Source: Burkholderia diffusa
GTDB lineage: Bacteria > Pseudomonadota > Gammaproteobacteria > Burkholderiales > Burkholderiaceae
Assembly (NCBI RefSeq): GCF_902499115.1
Contig: NZ_CABVPN010000032.1
Span: 1-64,000 of the forward strand
Direction of reading: 5' to 3'
DNA length: 64,000 nucleotides
Shown: positions 26,492 to 35,173 of the stretch, piece after piece
Layout of the letters: every line of letters starts with the position of its first letter
Position numbering within the stretch: the first letter of the stretch is position 1
Notes under the pieces: model-generated
What the model was told of the DNA's origin: nothing
Database searches by the model: none
Seen by the model: the letters and a program-made list of their open reading frames with translations, nothing else
Translations under genes and position numbers: made by a program

Positions 26492-26523
26492 AAAAAAGCC
26501 GAACCCGGTTGCCCGGATTCGGC
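26492..26523 (-). terminator. Intrinsic terminator of the 26550 gene
   Basis: On the minus strand, GCCGAATCCGG pairs with CCGGGTTCGGC (one mismatch) and is followed by TTTTTT. It lies 26 bp past the stop of the gene at 26550. Confidence 0.8.
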
Positions 26524-26549
26524 CTTTCGCTTGTGCGGTGCCGCCGAAC

Positions 26550-26828
26550 TTACTGGCTGGCAGCGTCTGCCGGAGCGGCCTTGGCGGCCTTCTTGCCAGC
26601 CTTCTTCGCTGCCTTGTGGTGAGCAGCCTTCTTGCCGTGGTGCTCTTCCTGAGCCGCCGGCTGTGCAGCCTCGGCTGCTTGCTGCTGTTGCAGTGCCTGT
26701 GCGCGCTGCTCGATCTCGGCGATCTTGGCCGGGTCGGTGATGGTCTGGATTTGCGTGCTCTCTTGCGCATACGCTGCGCCAGTCAGCGCCGACATCGCGA
26801 CCAGAATAGCCAGGGACGTCTTCTTCAT
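26550..26828 (-). CDS. Small exported Lys/His/Ala-rich protein
   Basis: A 92-residue protein. The signal peptide MKKTSLAILVAMSALTGAAYA likely cleaves before QES. The middle is Gln/Ala-rich with a likely short helix (AKIAEIEQRAQALQQQQAAE), and the C-terminal third is built from HHGKKAAHHKAAKKAGKKAAKAA, resembling histone H1-like tails. Such a tail could bind anions, metals or nucleic acid, but no function is known. GGAGGTAAAG precedes the ATG at good spacing. It has its own terminator. Confidence 0.78.
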   Translation of the reverse strand: MKKTSLAILVAMSALTGAAYAQESTQIQTITDPAKIAEIEQRAQALQQQQAAEAAQPAAQEEHHGKKAAHHKAAKKAGKKAAKAAPADAASQ

Positions 26829-27043
26829 TGCTTTACCTCCGCTAAGTGGTGATGAACCCGAATGTTGCCGTTTTGTCTGGCGACTGCAATCGAGTGCGTG
26901 TCGAGTGTAACAAAAGTGACGGATCAATGTGCACCGGATCGCCGTGCAGCGCAAGGCCCCGTTGAAGTCGCGCAACACTTCGTGCATTCCGTCATGCGCA
27001 TGCCATCCAGGGGGAGGCGCCGTCGTTTTTGCACGCGTCGCCA

Positions 27044-27760
27044 TCAAAACCAGCCGAGCCACCGGTAGACGTGGAACTGCGCGATGCCGATCAACTCGTG
27101 CAATGCCTGATTCGCGTCTTCCAGGTTGTGCCAGCGGGGCAGCCAGCCCGTTTGCGCGCGCCGGCGGTTGGAATAAACGGGCTGCGGATCGATGCCGAAG
27201 CGGCGGAAATCGAGCAATGCGCGGCGCATCTGGTAGGACGACGCGACGAGAATGCGCGAGTCGTCATGTTGTGAGCGTAGTATAGAAGCGGTGAATTTCG
27301 CATTTTCATAGGTGGTGCGGCTGTTCGGCTCGAGAACGAGGTCGTCTGGAGCGACGCCTTCCGCGATCAGCCGGCGTCCGTAGACGGCCGCCTCGGTTTC
27401 GCCGTGATGTTGCGGGTCGCCGCCCGACATCACCACGGTGCAACGGGTGGCCTGCTCGCGGCACGTGCGGTAGAGCGCCGCGGTCGTGCGGATGCGTGCT
27501 TCCCCGTCGGGCGGCGGCCGCAAGCCGGTGTCACTGCGCCGTGTGCCGATGCCGATGATGATCAGTGTGGTGCGGCCGTGCATGTCGGGGTGCTCGACCG
27601 GCGTCACGCCCGCCTCGGTCCATGCGATGAGCGGCGCGGTGAGCCAGCCTGTCGCAAGCAGCCAGAGCAGCGCGACGCTCGCGATCGCGATGAGTCTTAG
27701 CCGCTTGCGGAAGAGCATGAAACCGATGAAGAGAAGTACAAATGAATCGAACAGAATCAA
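27044..27760 (-). CDS. YdcF family protein (DUF218) with N-terminal membrane segments
   Basis: A roughly 238-residue protein. Two hydrophobic stretches at the N-terminus (LILFDSFVLLFIGFMLF and IAIASVALLWLLATGWL) anchor it. They are followed by a DUF218 domain: LIIIGIGTRRSDTG, CTVVMSGGDPQHHGETEA, LILEPNSRTTYENA-type segment and ILVASSYQMRRALLDFRRFG. DUF218 proteins include ElyC/SanA, linked to envelope metabolism. The start is uncertain: TTG at 27760 keeps the first membrane segment, ATG near 27721 would lose it. No clear ribosome-binding site supports either. Confidence 0.8.
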   Translation of the reverse strand: MILFDSFVLLFIGFMLFRKRLRLIAIASVALLWLLATGWLTAPLIAWTEAGVTPVEHPDMHGRTTLIIIGIGTRRSDTGLRPPPDGEARIRTTAALYRTCREQATRCTVVMSGGDPQHHGETEAAVYGRRLIAEGVAPDDLVLEPNSRTTYENAKFTASILRSQHDDSRILVASSYQMRRALLDFRRFGIDPQPVYSNRRRAQTGWLPRWHNLEDANQALHELIGIAQFHVYRWLGWF

Positions 27761-27917
27761 TTTGATTGGGGTATGGTGTCTTTTTATGGACGGCTGACGA
27801 TCCGGCCCTGACGCGATGCCGAACGTCGGCCCCCAGAATCGGTGGCGGTATCGGCGGGTGGAGCTCCCGCCCGGCGCGCCGCTTCGCATTGTCGCTGCAC
27901 TTTAAGAAAGAATCGAG

Positions 27918-28235
27918 ATGGCCACGTATTCCAACGAAGCGGTGCTCGACGCATTGAGACGAGTGCAGTACCGCCAGGTACCGTGGGCGCGCCGCCCGGG
28001 CGTGTTCGAGTATCTCCGGTCACTGGGGCTGATGGACACGGTCAGGCAGAAGACGGTTGCCCCCGCGCCGGGTTTCCATGCACCGGTCGACATCGCGGTG
28101 CTGACCGATAGTGGTCGGGCCGAATGCGCGCGACTCGAGCGCGACGAAAAATTACTTTCCTGGACCGATCGCCGTATGGACGACTACGCGTTAAGCGAAG
28201 CGAGCGCCGTGGCGATTCTCGAAAGCCGCCTGTAG
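27918..28235 (+). CDS. Protein of unknown function
   Basis: A 105-residue soluble protein (MATYSNEAVLDALRRVQYRQ). Predicted helices at both ends and an Arg/Leu-rich composition; the segment VLTDSGRAECARLERD resembles the wing of small winged-helix proteins, but no family is assigned. AGAAAGAATCGAG precedes the ATG. It is divergent from the YdcF-like gene. Codon use fits the neighbours. Confidence 0.7.
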   Translation: MATYSNEAVLDALRRVQYRQVPWARRPGVFEYLRSLGLMDTVRQKTVAPAPGFHAPVDIAVLTDSGRAECARLERDEKLLSWTDRRMDDYALSEASAVAILESRL

Positions 28236-28274
28236 CGGCGCACTCCTGACCTCGCGCCGTCGCCGGCGACACTC

Positions 28275-28305
28275 AAAAAAAAGCCCGTATCGCGAGGATA
28301 CGGGC
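28275..28305 (-). terminator. Intrinsic terminator on the minus strand
   Basis: GCCCGTATC pairs with GATACGGGC around a 5-nt loop. The run of eight A on the plus strand becomes a U-tract on the minus strand. It probably ends the transcript of the small gene at 28416. Confidence 0.85.
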
Positions 28306-28415
28306 GTACCGGATACTTTTGCTGTTGCCACGCTGTGCTCATGGCAACGGATGTGACTTGTCGTATGTCGAGCAGTTCCCGAATTCGGGAATTTTCTTTG
28401 ACGAAATCCTGTGGA

Positions 28416-28667
28416 CTACGGATGACGCGGCGTGTCCGTCGGTTGCGAGCCGATGCGCGCACGTGCGTTGCTGGCGATGTCGCCGCGCAAATCGCCGCGC
28501 GGCACGGTCGGTCGATTGAGCGGCGTGGCGGGCGGTTGCTGGCGAAGGGTGTTTCGGTGATCCTGCTGGCGGTGAGGTGGCTTCGCGCGATCGTCGGCGT
28601 GAGCGGGGGCGGTCGACGCCAACGAAATGACAATGCCGCATGCGACGAGCAGTGACATTGGTTTCAT
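28416..28667 (-). CDS. Small exported protein of unknown function
   Basis: An 83-residue protein. The signal peptide MKPMSLLVACGIVISLASTAPAHA likely cleaves before DDR. The mature part is short, basic and rich in Pro, Arg and Gln (QQDHRNTLRQQPPATPLNRP), probably disordered. No family recognised. A minus-strand terminator 110 bp downstream and an AAGGGAGC site upstream of the ATG support expression. Confidence 0.6.
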   Translation of the reverse strand: MKPMSLLVACGIVISLASTAPAHADDRAKPPHRQQDHRNTLRQQPPATPLNRPTVPRGDLRGDIASNARARIGSQPTDTPRHP

Positions 28668-28831
28668 GGCGGGGCTCCCTTCAAGCCATCGGCGCGGCTT
28701 GTTGATATGTCGCTAAGGTAAGCGAGGGAGTGCAGGCTAGCTGTAAATAATAGTAAATAGATGTATCGCGGCACGACAGCGGTAATCGACGACGCGGGCG
28801 CCGCGAAAAGCGCGTGGCGCCGAAAGAAGCC

Positions 28832-28849
28832 GGGCGGCCGAAGCCGCCC
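28832..28849 (-). terminator. Possible terminator of the DUF4096 gene
   Basis: GGGCGGC/GCCGCCC stem with a 4-nt loop, 13 bp past the stop; the tail (GGCTTCTTTC) is only partly T-rich. Confidence 0.45.
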
Positions 28850-28862
28850 GATCGAGCATGCG

Positions 28863-29264
28863 TTACGCCATCTTCACGGGGGCGCGCCAGGATTCCGGAT
28901 TGGTCCAGAAGGCGCCGCGCAATCGGTCGCGGCTCGGCGGTGCAGGCGGCTTCGCCGCGCTTGCCCCGATGCGCCCGCGCAGCGAGATCTGACGGCCGCT
29001 CGTGCCGAGGCGCTTGACGATTTCGGCGAGCGTACCGTCTGCCTGCCATTCGTCGAAGCGACGGCGGCAGGTCGGCGGCGACGGATAGCGACCCGGCAGC
29101 TTCGACCAGCCTTCACCCGTCGACAGTACCCACAGCACGGCGTTTACCACCGAGCGGGCCTCCACGCGGGGGCGGCCGCGCCGTTCACTGCGTGCGGGTT
29201 CCGAGCAAAACAGACCTTCGACCAGCGCCCACTCGTTATCTCTCAAATCGTCGAACAGCATCAT
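28863..29264 (-). CDS. Orphan IS5-type transposase N-terminal domain protein (DUF4096)
   Basis: A 133-residue protein matching only the DUF4096 part of IS5-family transposases: LFDDLRDNEWALVEGLF, RRGRPRVEARSVVNAVLWVLSTGEGWSKLP, YPSPPTCRRRFDEW. The DDE catalytic domain is absent and no terminal inverted repeats or target duplications were seen. The C-terminal tail (residues 88-133) is unlike a transposase. A second paralog lies at 56380. Intact frame and GAGGAC before the ATG argue for a retained, perhaps DNA-binding, function. It could equally be a decaying remnant. Confidence 0.78.
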   Translation of the reverse strand: MMLFDDLRDNEWALVEGLFCSEPARSERRGRPRVEARSVVNAVLWVLSTGEGWSKLPGRYPSPPTCRRRFDEWQADGTLAEIVKRLGTSGRQISLRGRIGASAAKPPAPPSRDRLRGAFWTNPESWRAPVKMA

Positions 29265-29691
29265 GTCCTCACCTCAGCGAAGCTAACTCCGGTGCGCTGC
29301 CCTGCGCCGCGCACTCTTCAAGCACTCGAGCGTCGAGTGCCGGGTGGGGGCGTCCGGTTGACCGGCAGCGGCGTTTCTGCCTTCCGTCCGACTAAACCTG
29401 CGCCCTGTGCGTCAGGTAAAGCACGATGTGTGCCATGTCGGAGGCGATTCCCTCGAGAGCCGCTTGGCAGCGGGCTAACGGCTAAGTCAGCTAGGGGCGT
29501 ATAAGACGCCAAAATAACCCGCCAGCAAATCAGGACAATCACCAATCTTGTGCAACTCGCCCGTGCCACGTGCGTTTCCGTGGATATTGCACCGCAGCGA
29601 AACATGTGTGGCCGGTGCCGGATTCGCACATCGGAGCCGATTTCGCGCATTAAAATCGTGCATCGGTATCGACGATTGATGAGGTGAGGAG
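29265..29691. other. Divergent intergenic region without a recognised gene
   Basis: These 427 bp between the DUF4096 gene (minus) and the LysR gene (plus) contain both promoters. Base composition drops slightly toward the LysR gene. A GG-N10-GC pattern on the minus strand at 29421-29435 resembles sigma-54 but is weak. No RNA gene or open frame with support was seen. Confidence 0.4.
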
Positions 29692-30594
29692 ATGAACGTT
29701 ACGCTGCGCCAGCTTCGCGTATTCATCGAGGTTGCGCGGCTGCGGAGCTTCAGTCGCGCGGGTGACGAGATCGGACTCACGCAGTCTGCGGTCAGTCGTT
29801 GCGTGCGCGAACTCGAGGCCGAGCTCGGGCTGAAGCTGATCGACCGGACGACCCGCGACGTGCAGTTGACCGACGTCGGGGTGAACCTGATCGCGAGCGT
29901 GTCCCGCCTGATCGACGATCTGGACGACACGCTGCGCGAGATTCGCGAGATCGGCGAGCAGCGGCGGGGGCGCGTGATCGTCGCCGCGAGTCCGACGATT
30001 GCGTGCCGGCTGATGCCGCGCGTCGTCGCGGCCTGCGAGCGCCAGTTTCCGTTCGTCACGCTCGGCCTGCGCGACGACGTGCAGAGCGACGTGCTGCGAA
30101 AGGTGAAGTCGAGCGAGGTCGATTTCGGCGTCGTCATCGGGCCGCTCGCCGTCGCGGACCTCGTCTGCGAACCGCTGATGACCGACTCGTTCTGCCTGGT
30201 CGCGCGCGCCAATCATCCGCTCGCGGCGCGGGCCGAGGTGCCCTGGACGGCGCTCGACGGCGAGCGCCTCGTCCTGCTTGATCATGCGTCCGGAAGCCGG
30301 CCGTTGATCGACGCCGCGCTGGCTGCCCATCGGGTGAACGCGACGGTCATGCAGGAACTCGGGCATTCGGCGACGGTATTCGCGCTCGTCGAGGCTGGTG
30401 TCGGCGTGAGCGTGCAGCCGTGGCTGTCGCTGCCGCTGCCGGCGGGATCGTCGCTGGTTGCGCGGCCGCTGACGCCGCGTACCGAGCGCACCGTCGAGCT
30501 GGTGCGCCGCCGCGACCGGTCGCTGTCGCCGGCCGCGCAGGCGATCTGGGAACTCGCGCGCCAGATGCCGGCGCGGGCGGAAGACCTCGACTGA
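29692..30594 (+). CDS. LysR-family transcriptional regulator
   Basis: A 300-residue LTTR. The HTH is at residues 5-65 (LRQLRVFIEVARLRSFSRAGDEIGLTQSAVSRCVRELEAELG), and the effector domain starts about residue 92 (GRVIVAASPTIACRLMPRVVAACE). GAGGAGATG gives the start with AGGAG adjacent. The aminotransferase gene begins 65 bp downstream in the same direction, so regulator and enzyme may share a transcript. It resembles the CynR/CbbR-like group; the inducer is unknown. Confidence 0.92.
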   Translation: MNVTLRQLRVFIEVARLRSFSRAGDEIGLTQSAVSRCVRELEAELGLKLIDRTTRDVQLTDVGVNLIASVSRLIDDLDDTLREIREIGEQRRGRVIVAASPTIACRLMPRVVAACERQFPFVTLGLRDDVQSDVLRKVKSSEVDFGVVIGPLAVADLVCEPLMTDSFCLVARANHPLAARAEVPWTALDGERLVLLDHASGSRPLIDAALAAHRVNATVMQELGHSATVFALVEAGVGVSVQPWLSLPLPAGSSLVARPLTPRTERTVELVRRRDRSLSPAAQAIWELARQMPARAEDLD

Positions 30595-30658
30595 GGGTGC
30601 TGATCCGGCGCGCACACCGGTACACTGCGTGGATCGTGTTCCTCGGTGGCGGTTCTCG

Positions 30659-31861
30659 ATGACGCATTCCGCAGATGTCGGCCCGGCGACGGGTGAGCCG
30701 ACGGCTCGCAGCGCGGTCCAGGCGCTGCGTCCGTCGCTGATCAGGGAAGTCGCGAACGCCGGCTTCGGCGTGCCCGACGTGCTGCCGTTCTGGTTCGGCG
30801 AATCCGATCGCGTGACGCCGGCATTCATTCGCGACGCGGCTGCCGCGGCACTGCGCGACGGCGCAACCTTCTACACGCACAATCTCGGCACGGTACCGTT
30901 GCGCAACGCGATTGCGGCCTATGTGAGCGCGCGTCACGGCGCGACCGAGGCCGATGCGATCGCCGTGACGAGTTCGGGCGTGAGCGCGCTGATGCTGGTC
31001 GCGCAGCTGCTGGTCGGCCCGGGCGATCGCGTGGTCGCGGTCACGCCGCTCTGGCCGAACCTCGTTGAAATCCCGAAGATACTCGGTGCACAAGTCGAGT
31101 GCATACCGCTCCTCCATGGTGATGCGGGCTGGGGGCTCGACATCGACCGGCTGCTCGCGGCGCTGACGCCCGGCACACGAATGCTGTTCGTGAACTCGCC
31201 GAACAATCCGACCGGCTGGGCGATGTCCCGCGACGACCAGCAGGCCGTGCTTGCGCATTGCCGGCGTCACGGCATCTGGGTCGTCTCCGACGAAGTGTAC
31301 GAACGGCTCGCGTTCGGCGCAGACGGCGCGCCGTCGTTTCTCGACATCGCGTCGCGCGACGAGCGGGTCATCGTCGTGAATTCGTTCTCCAAGGCCGGGG
31401 CGATGACGGGCTGGCGGCTCGGATGGCTGGTCGCGCCGGCGTCGATCATGGGCGATCTGTCGAAGCTGGTCGAATACAACACGTCGTGCGCGCCGGGTTT
31501 CATCCAGGCCGCGGGGGAAGTCGCGCTGCGCGACGGCGAGCCGTTCGTGCAGTCGTTCGTTGCGGCGCTGCGTGGCGCACGTGACCACCTGGTTGCCGCG
31601 CTGCGCGCGTTGCCGGGCGTCGATGTGCCGCCTCCGCCGGGCGCGATGTACCTGTTCCTGCGTTTGCCGGGCGCGGACGACAGTCTCGCGTTTTGCAAGT
31701 CGCTGGTGCGCGAGGTCGGGCTTGGGCTCGCGCCGGGGCGCGCGTTCGGCCCGGAGGGGGAAGGGTTCGTGCGTTGGTGCTACGCGTGCGATCCGGTGCG
31801 GCTCGACGCGGGCGTCGAGCGCCTGCGGGCGTTCGTCGCGCGCGGCGCGGGCCTGCGTTGA
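30659..31861 (+). CDS. Pyridoxal phosphate-dependent aminotransferase, class I/II
   Basis: A 400-residue fold-type I aminotransferase. Landmarks are YTHNLGTVPLRNAIAAYV, the VTSSGVSALML loop, NSPNNPTGWAM (substrate/PLP Asn), SDEVYERLAF, and the PLP lysine in NSFSKAGAMTGWRLGW (Lys245). Family members act on aspartate, aromatic or other amino acids, and the substrate is not evident. Start 30659 is chosen over an upstream in-frame codon at 30629, since conserved sequence begins only after residue 20. It lies 65 bp after a LysR gene. Confidence 0.9.
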   Translation: MTHSADVGPATGEPTARSAVQALRPSLIREVANAGFGVPDVLPFWFGESDRVTPAFIRDAAAAALRDGATFYTHNLGTVPLRNAIAAYVSARHGATEADAIAVTSSGVSALMLVAQLLVGPGDRVVAVTPLWPNLVEIPKILGAQVECIPLLHGDAGWGLDIDRLLAALTPGTRMLFVNSPNNPTGWAMSRDDQQAVLAHCRRHGIWVVSDEVYERLAFGADGAPSFLDIASRDERVIVVNSFSKAGAMTGWRLGWLVAPASIMGDLSKLVEYNTSCAPGFIQAAGEVALRDGEPFVQSFVAALRGARDHLVAALRALPGVDVPPPPGAMYLFLRLPGADDSLAFCKSLVREVGLGLAPGRAFGPEGEGFVRWCYACDPVRLDAGVERLRAFVARGAGLR

Positions 31862-32121
31862 GGCGGGACCGAGCTGCGGCGGCGGGCCGTTCGGCTCATC
31901 TTTACGCACCGGGCAATTTTGCGTAAGATGGCGCTCAGTCACGCGGTTCCGTCGTTGAGCCGTGCTGTTCCGTCCGGTTTGGGCCTGGCTTGAAGTTGGT
32001 TCGCCGCCCCCGGTTCGTGCTCCCATCAATATGACCGATCAGAATCGGGCGAGCGCGTCTTCCGTTCCTTTCGTCTGTTTGTTGATCCGGTTCGTTTGAC
32101 CACAGGGTCTGGCCTAGCTGC

Positions 32122-33144
32122 ATGAATACCCAAGAGGCGAAGATCGTCCTCGAGACTGCCTTGATCTGCGCGCAAGAACCGCTGAAACTCGGCGATTTGC
32201 GCAAGCTCTTTGCCGACGTCGTGTCGGCTGACACGGTCCGCACGTTGCTCGAAGATCTGAAACAGGATTGGTCCGGCCGCGGTGTCGAATTGGTGGCGCT
32301 GGCAACCGGATGGCGCTTTCAGAGTAAGCCGGTGATGCGCCAGTATCTGGACCGGCTGCATCCCGAGAAGCCGCCGAAATATTCGCGCGCGGTGCTCGAA
32401 ACGCTCGCGATCATCGCGTATCGGCAACCCGTCACGCGCGGCGACATCGAAGAGATTCGCGGCGTCACGGTCAATACGCAGGTGGTCAAGCAGCTCGAGG
32501 ATCGCGGCTGGATCGAGGTGATCGGGCATCGCGACGTGCCGGGACGTCCGGCGCTATACGCGACGACCAAGCAGTTCCTCGACGATCTCGGACTGAAGGC
32601 GCTCGACGACCTGCCGGCGCTCGAGGAGCCGGCCGCGAACATCGAGGCCGCGTTGCTCGCGCAGCAGGCGATGGACTTCGACGGCGATGCGCCGGTAGCG
32701 GACGGGGTGCCGGAAGCCGGCGAAGCGGCGGCCGACGTGTCGCACATGCGGCCGGATGAATTGCCGGACGACGCCGCGGCGGAAGGTACATCGACGCAGG
32801 AAATGCCGAACCGCGATACGCTGGGAACTGATCGCGTTCAGATGGAACAGGGCGGCGCCGACGCAGCGCCGGCCGGCGGGCAGCCCGAGCCGCTGCGCGC
32901 GGAAGGGAACGAGGAAGATCGCAAGGCGACCGCCGACGCGGTTGCCGGAGACGGAGCGGAAGCGGCCGGCGACATGCCGGGCGAGGCTGGCCAGGCCGAT
33001 GCCTCACGCGCCCGTCCCGCTGACGGCGAGCTGCTGGACGATACGTCCGACAGCCTCGCCGACGCCGTACGCAGTGCGAGCGCGCCCATCGGCGCCGACG
33101 CACTGCCGGACGACGAAGCAGAACCCGAACAGCGCCGCGCCTGA
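32122..33144 (+). CDS. scpB: Segregation and condensation protein ScpB, long acidic C-terminus
   Basis: A 340-residue protein. Residues 1-170 form the two winged-helix domains of ScpB (KIVLETALICAQEPLKLGDLRKLF, then RAVLETLAIIAYRQPVTRGDIEEIRGV). ScpB joins ScpA and SMC in chromosome condensation. The remaining 160 residues are a low-complexity Ala/Asp/Glu-rich tail absent from most ScpB proteins (about 180-200 residues elsewhere). scpA is not in the window. rluB follows 60 bp downstream; scpB-rluB pairing is common. Confidence 0.93.
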   Translation: MNTQEAKIVLETALICAQEPLKLGDLRKLFADVVSADTVRTLLEDLKQDWSGRGVELVALATGWRFQSKPVMRQYLDRLHPEKPPKYSRAVLETLAIIAYRQPVTRGDIEEIRGVTVNTQVVKQLEDRGWIEVIGHRDVPGRPALYATTKQFLDDLGLKALDDLPALEEPAANIEAALLAQQAMDFDGDAPVADGVPEAGEAAADVSHMRPDELPDDAAAEGTSTQEMPNRDTLGTDRVQMEQGGADAAPAGGQPEPLRAEGNEEDRKATADAVAGDGAEAAGDMPGEAGQADASRARPADGELLDDTSDSLADAVRSASAPIGADALPDDEAEPEQRRA

Positions 33145-33204
33145 TTGCGGCCGACTTCTTGCCGCGCCCGAGCCGGGCGCGAGACCTGACATTTTGAGGT
33201 TGTT

Positions 33205-34935
33205 TTGACTGATATCCACGATATTGAATCGTCCGCGCCTGCCGTGCAGGCCGCGCGTGCCGACGATGCGCCGGAGCAGGATGCTCCGGCTACGGGTGGT
33301 GACGAGCGTCCCCGCCGCGGGCTGCGGCGCGGCCCGCGCAGCCTGATCGCGCGCCGCCGCGCGGCGGCCAAGTCGAAGGGCGATGGCGAGTCGCAGGGCG
33401 GCGAGGGCGCGGACGCGCAACCGGCCGCGGCCGCGGAAGCTCAGCCCGCACGCGCGCCGCGCAAGGAAGGCGCGGCCAAGGGCGGCCGCAAGCCGGCCGG
33501 TAAGCGTGAAGGTGCGGCCAAGGGTGCCCAGGGCGGGCAAGGCGGCCAGGGGCGGCGCGGCAGTTCGGCGAAGGCCGAGGGTGGCGCAGCGAAGGCCGAG
33601 GGCGGCGCAGCGAAGGCCGACGGCGACGCAGCGTCGCAGGACGACCTGTTCGCCTATGTGACGTCGCCGGCGTTCGATGCCGACAATTCGGCGGGCGGCA
33701 GCGGCGTACGTGCGCCGATGCTGCGTCGCGGCCGCAACCAGCCGACGAACAAGCGCGTGCTGTCGCCGGACGACGACGCGCCGAAGCTCCACAAGGTGCT
33801 CGCAGAAGCCGGCATGGGCTCGCGCCGCGAAATGGAAGAGCTGATCGTCGCCGGCCGCGTGTCGGTGAACGGTGAGCCCGCGCACATCGGCCAGCGCATC
33901 ATGCCGACCGACCAGGTCCGTATCAACGGCAAGCCGGTCAAGCGCAAGCTGCCGAACAAGCCGCCGCGCGTGCTGCTGTACCACAAGCCGACGGGCGAGA
34001 TCGTCAGCCACGCGGACCCGGAAGGTCGTCCGTCGGTGTTCGATCGCCTGCCCCCGATGAAGACGGCGAAATGGCTCGCGGTGGGTCGTCTCGACTTCAA
34101 CACCGAAGGTCTGCTGATGCTGACGACGTCGGGCGATCTCGCAAACCGTTTCATGCATCCGCGCTACAGCGTCGAGCGCGAGTATGCGGTGCGCGTCGTC
34201 GGCGAACTGTCCGAAGGGATGCGGCAGAAGCTGCTGCACGGCGTCGAACTCGATGACGGCCCGGCGAACTTCCTGCGCATCCGCGACGGCGGCGGCGAAG
34301 GCACGAACCATTGGTATCACGTCGCGCTGGCAGAAGGCCGCAACCGCGAAGTGCGCCGGATGTTCGAGGCGGCCGGCCTGATGGTGAGTCGCCTGATCCG
34401 TACCCGTCACGGTCCGATTCCGCTTCCGCGCGGCCTGAAGCGCGGTCGTTGGGAAGAGCTCGACGAAGCGCAGGTGCGCAAGCTGATGGCGACCGTCGGC
34501 CTGAAGGCGCCGTCCGAGGAAAAGGGCAAGCGTGGTGGTGGCGGGCAGGCCGAGCGCCGCCAGCCGGATCCGATGCAGACATCGATGGGCTTCATCAGCC
34601 GCGAGCCGGTGCTGACCACGCACGGTCAGCTCGATCAGCCGCGTCGCGGTGGCGGTCGACGTGGCGCCCCGGGCTTGCCCGGCCTGAGCGGCTACGGCAG
34701 CCTGCCGGTTTCGCCGTCGGGCTATGGCAACCGCTCGGGTGGCGGTCGCGATGTCGATGGCAATCGCGCGTCGTATGGCGCCGGCCCCAAGCGTGAAGGC
34801 GCGGCCGGCAAGCGCAGCGGCGGCAAGGGCGGCAATCGCAATCCCAACGGCAATCGCGCCGAAGGCGCCGGCAACGGCGGTGGTGGCGCGCGCGGCGGCC
34901 AGCGTCCGCAGCGCAGTCGCTCGCGCAGTCGCTGA
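33205..34935 (+). CDS. rluB: 23S rRNA pseudouridine-2605 synthase RluB, with low-complexity ends
   Basis: A 576-residue protein starting at TTG 33205 (MTDIHDIESS after recoding). The Ala/Lys/Glu-rich N-terminal arm (1-170) precedes an S4 RNA-binding domain (KLHKVLAEAGMGSRREMEELIVAGRVSVNG) and the pseudouridine synthase core (KPTGEIVSHADPEGRPSVFD, catalytic Asp about 297 in GRLDFNTEGLL, then EGRNREVRRMFEAAG). A Gly/Arg-rich tail (about 470-576) ends in RSRSRSR and probably binds RNA. It modifies 23S rRNA helix 90-92 region. An internal start is possible but the frame is coherent from TTG. Confidence 0.92.
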   Translation: MTDIHDIESSAPAVQAARADDAPEQDAPATGGDERPRRGLRRGPRSLIARRRAAAKSKGDGESQGGEGADAQPAAAAEAQPARAPRKEGAAKGGRKPAGKREGAAKGAQGGQGGQGRRGSSAKAEGGAAKAEGGAAKADGDAASQDDLFAYVTSPAFDADNSAGGSGVRAPMLRRGRNQPTNKRVLSPDDDAPKLHKVLAEAGMGSRREMEELIVAGRVSVNGEPAHIGQRIMPTDQVRINGKPVKRKLPNKPPRVLLYHKPTGEIVSHADPEGRPSVFDRLPPMKTAKWLAVGRLDFNTEGLLMLTTSGDLANRFMHPRYSVEREYAVRVVGELSEGMRQKLLHGVELDDGPANFLRIRDGGGEGTNHWYHVALAEGRNREVRRMFEAAGLMVSRLIRTRHGPIPLPRGLKRGRWEELDEAQVRKLMATVGLKAPSEEKGKRGGGGQAERRQPDPMQTSMGFISREPVLTTHGQLDQPRRGGGRRGAPGLPGLSGYGSLPVSPSGYGNRSGGGRDVDGNRASYGAGPKREGAAGKRSGGKGGNRNPNGNRAEGAGNGGGGARGGQRPQRSRSRSR

Positions 34936-35138
34936 GCGTTTCCGGGCGGTCGGCGGCGTGAAGCCGCCGGTGTGCCGGCAATATCGGTGCGAGTCCGGTC
35001 GGGTCGGCACTTCGCCTTGCGTGGTTTGCTTTTGACTGTATATATATCGCGCTGCCGGATTGTGCCGCCTGGTCGGACAGTCCGGTTTCGCATTTTTGGT
35101 CGGTAAAGGCGGTCTGGACGCTGCTTTTACCGGCTGGC

Positions 35139-35167
35139 TTGGCGTTTGCGCCAAAAATCGCTATAAT
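35139..35167 (+). promoter_or_regulatory. Sigma-70 promoter of the rimP-nusA-infB operon
   Basis: The -35 TTGGCG (35139-35144) and perfect -10 TATAAT (35162-35167) are 17 bp apart. Predicted start is near 35174, giving a leader of about 180 nt before rimP. Confidence 0.88.
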
Positions 35168-35173
35168 CGCGGA

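Noticed and set aside
28863..29264. A complete insertion sequence at the DUF4096 genes
   Set aside because: No DDE domain, terminal inverted repeats or target duplication around either copy.
29421..29435. Minus-strand GG-N10-GC pattern (TGGCACA-N4-GTGC) as another sigma-54 promoter
   Set aside because: The -12 element is poor, there is no CGTAAC/GTTACG cluster, and the nearest gene start is about 145 bp away; chance match in high-GC DNA is likely.
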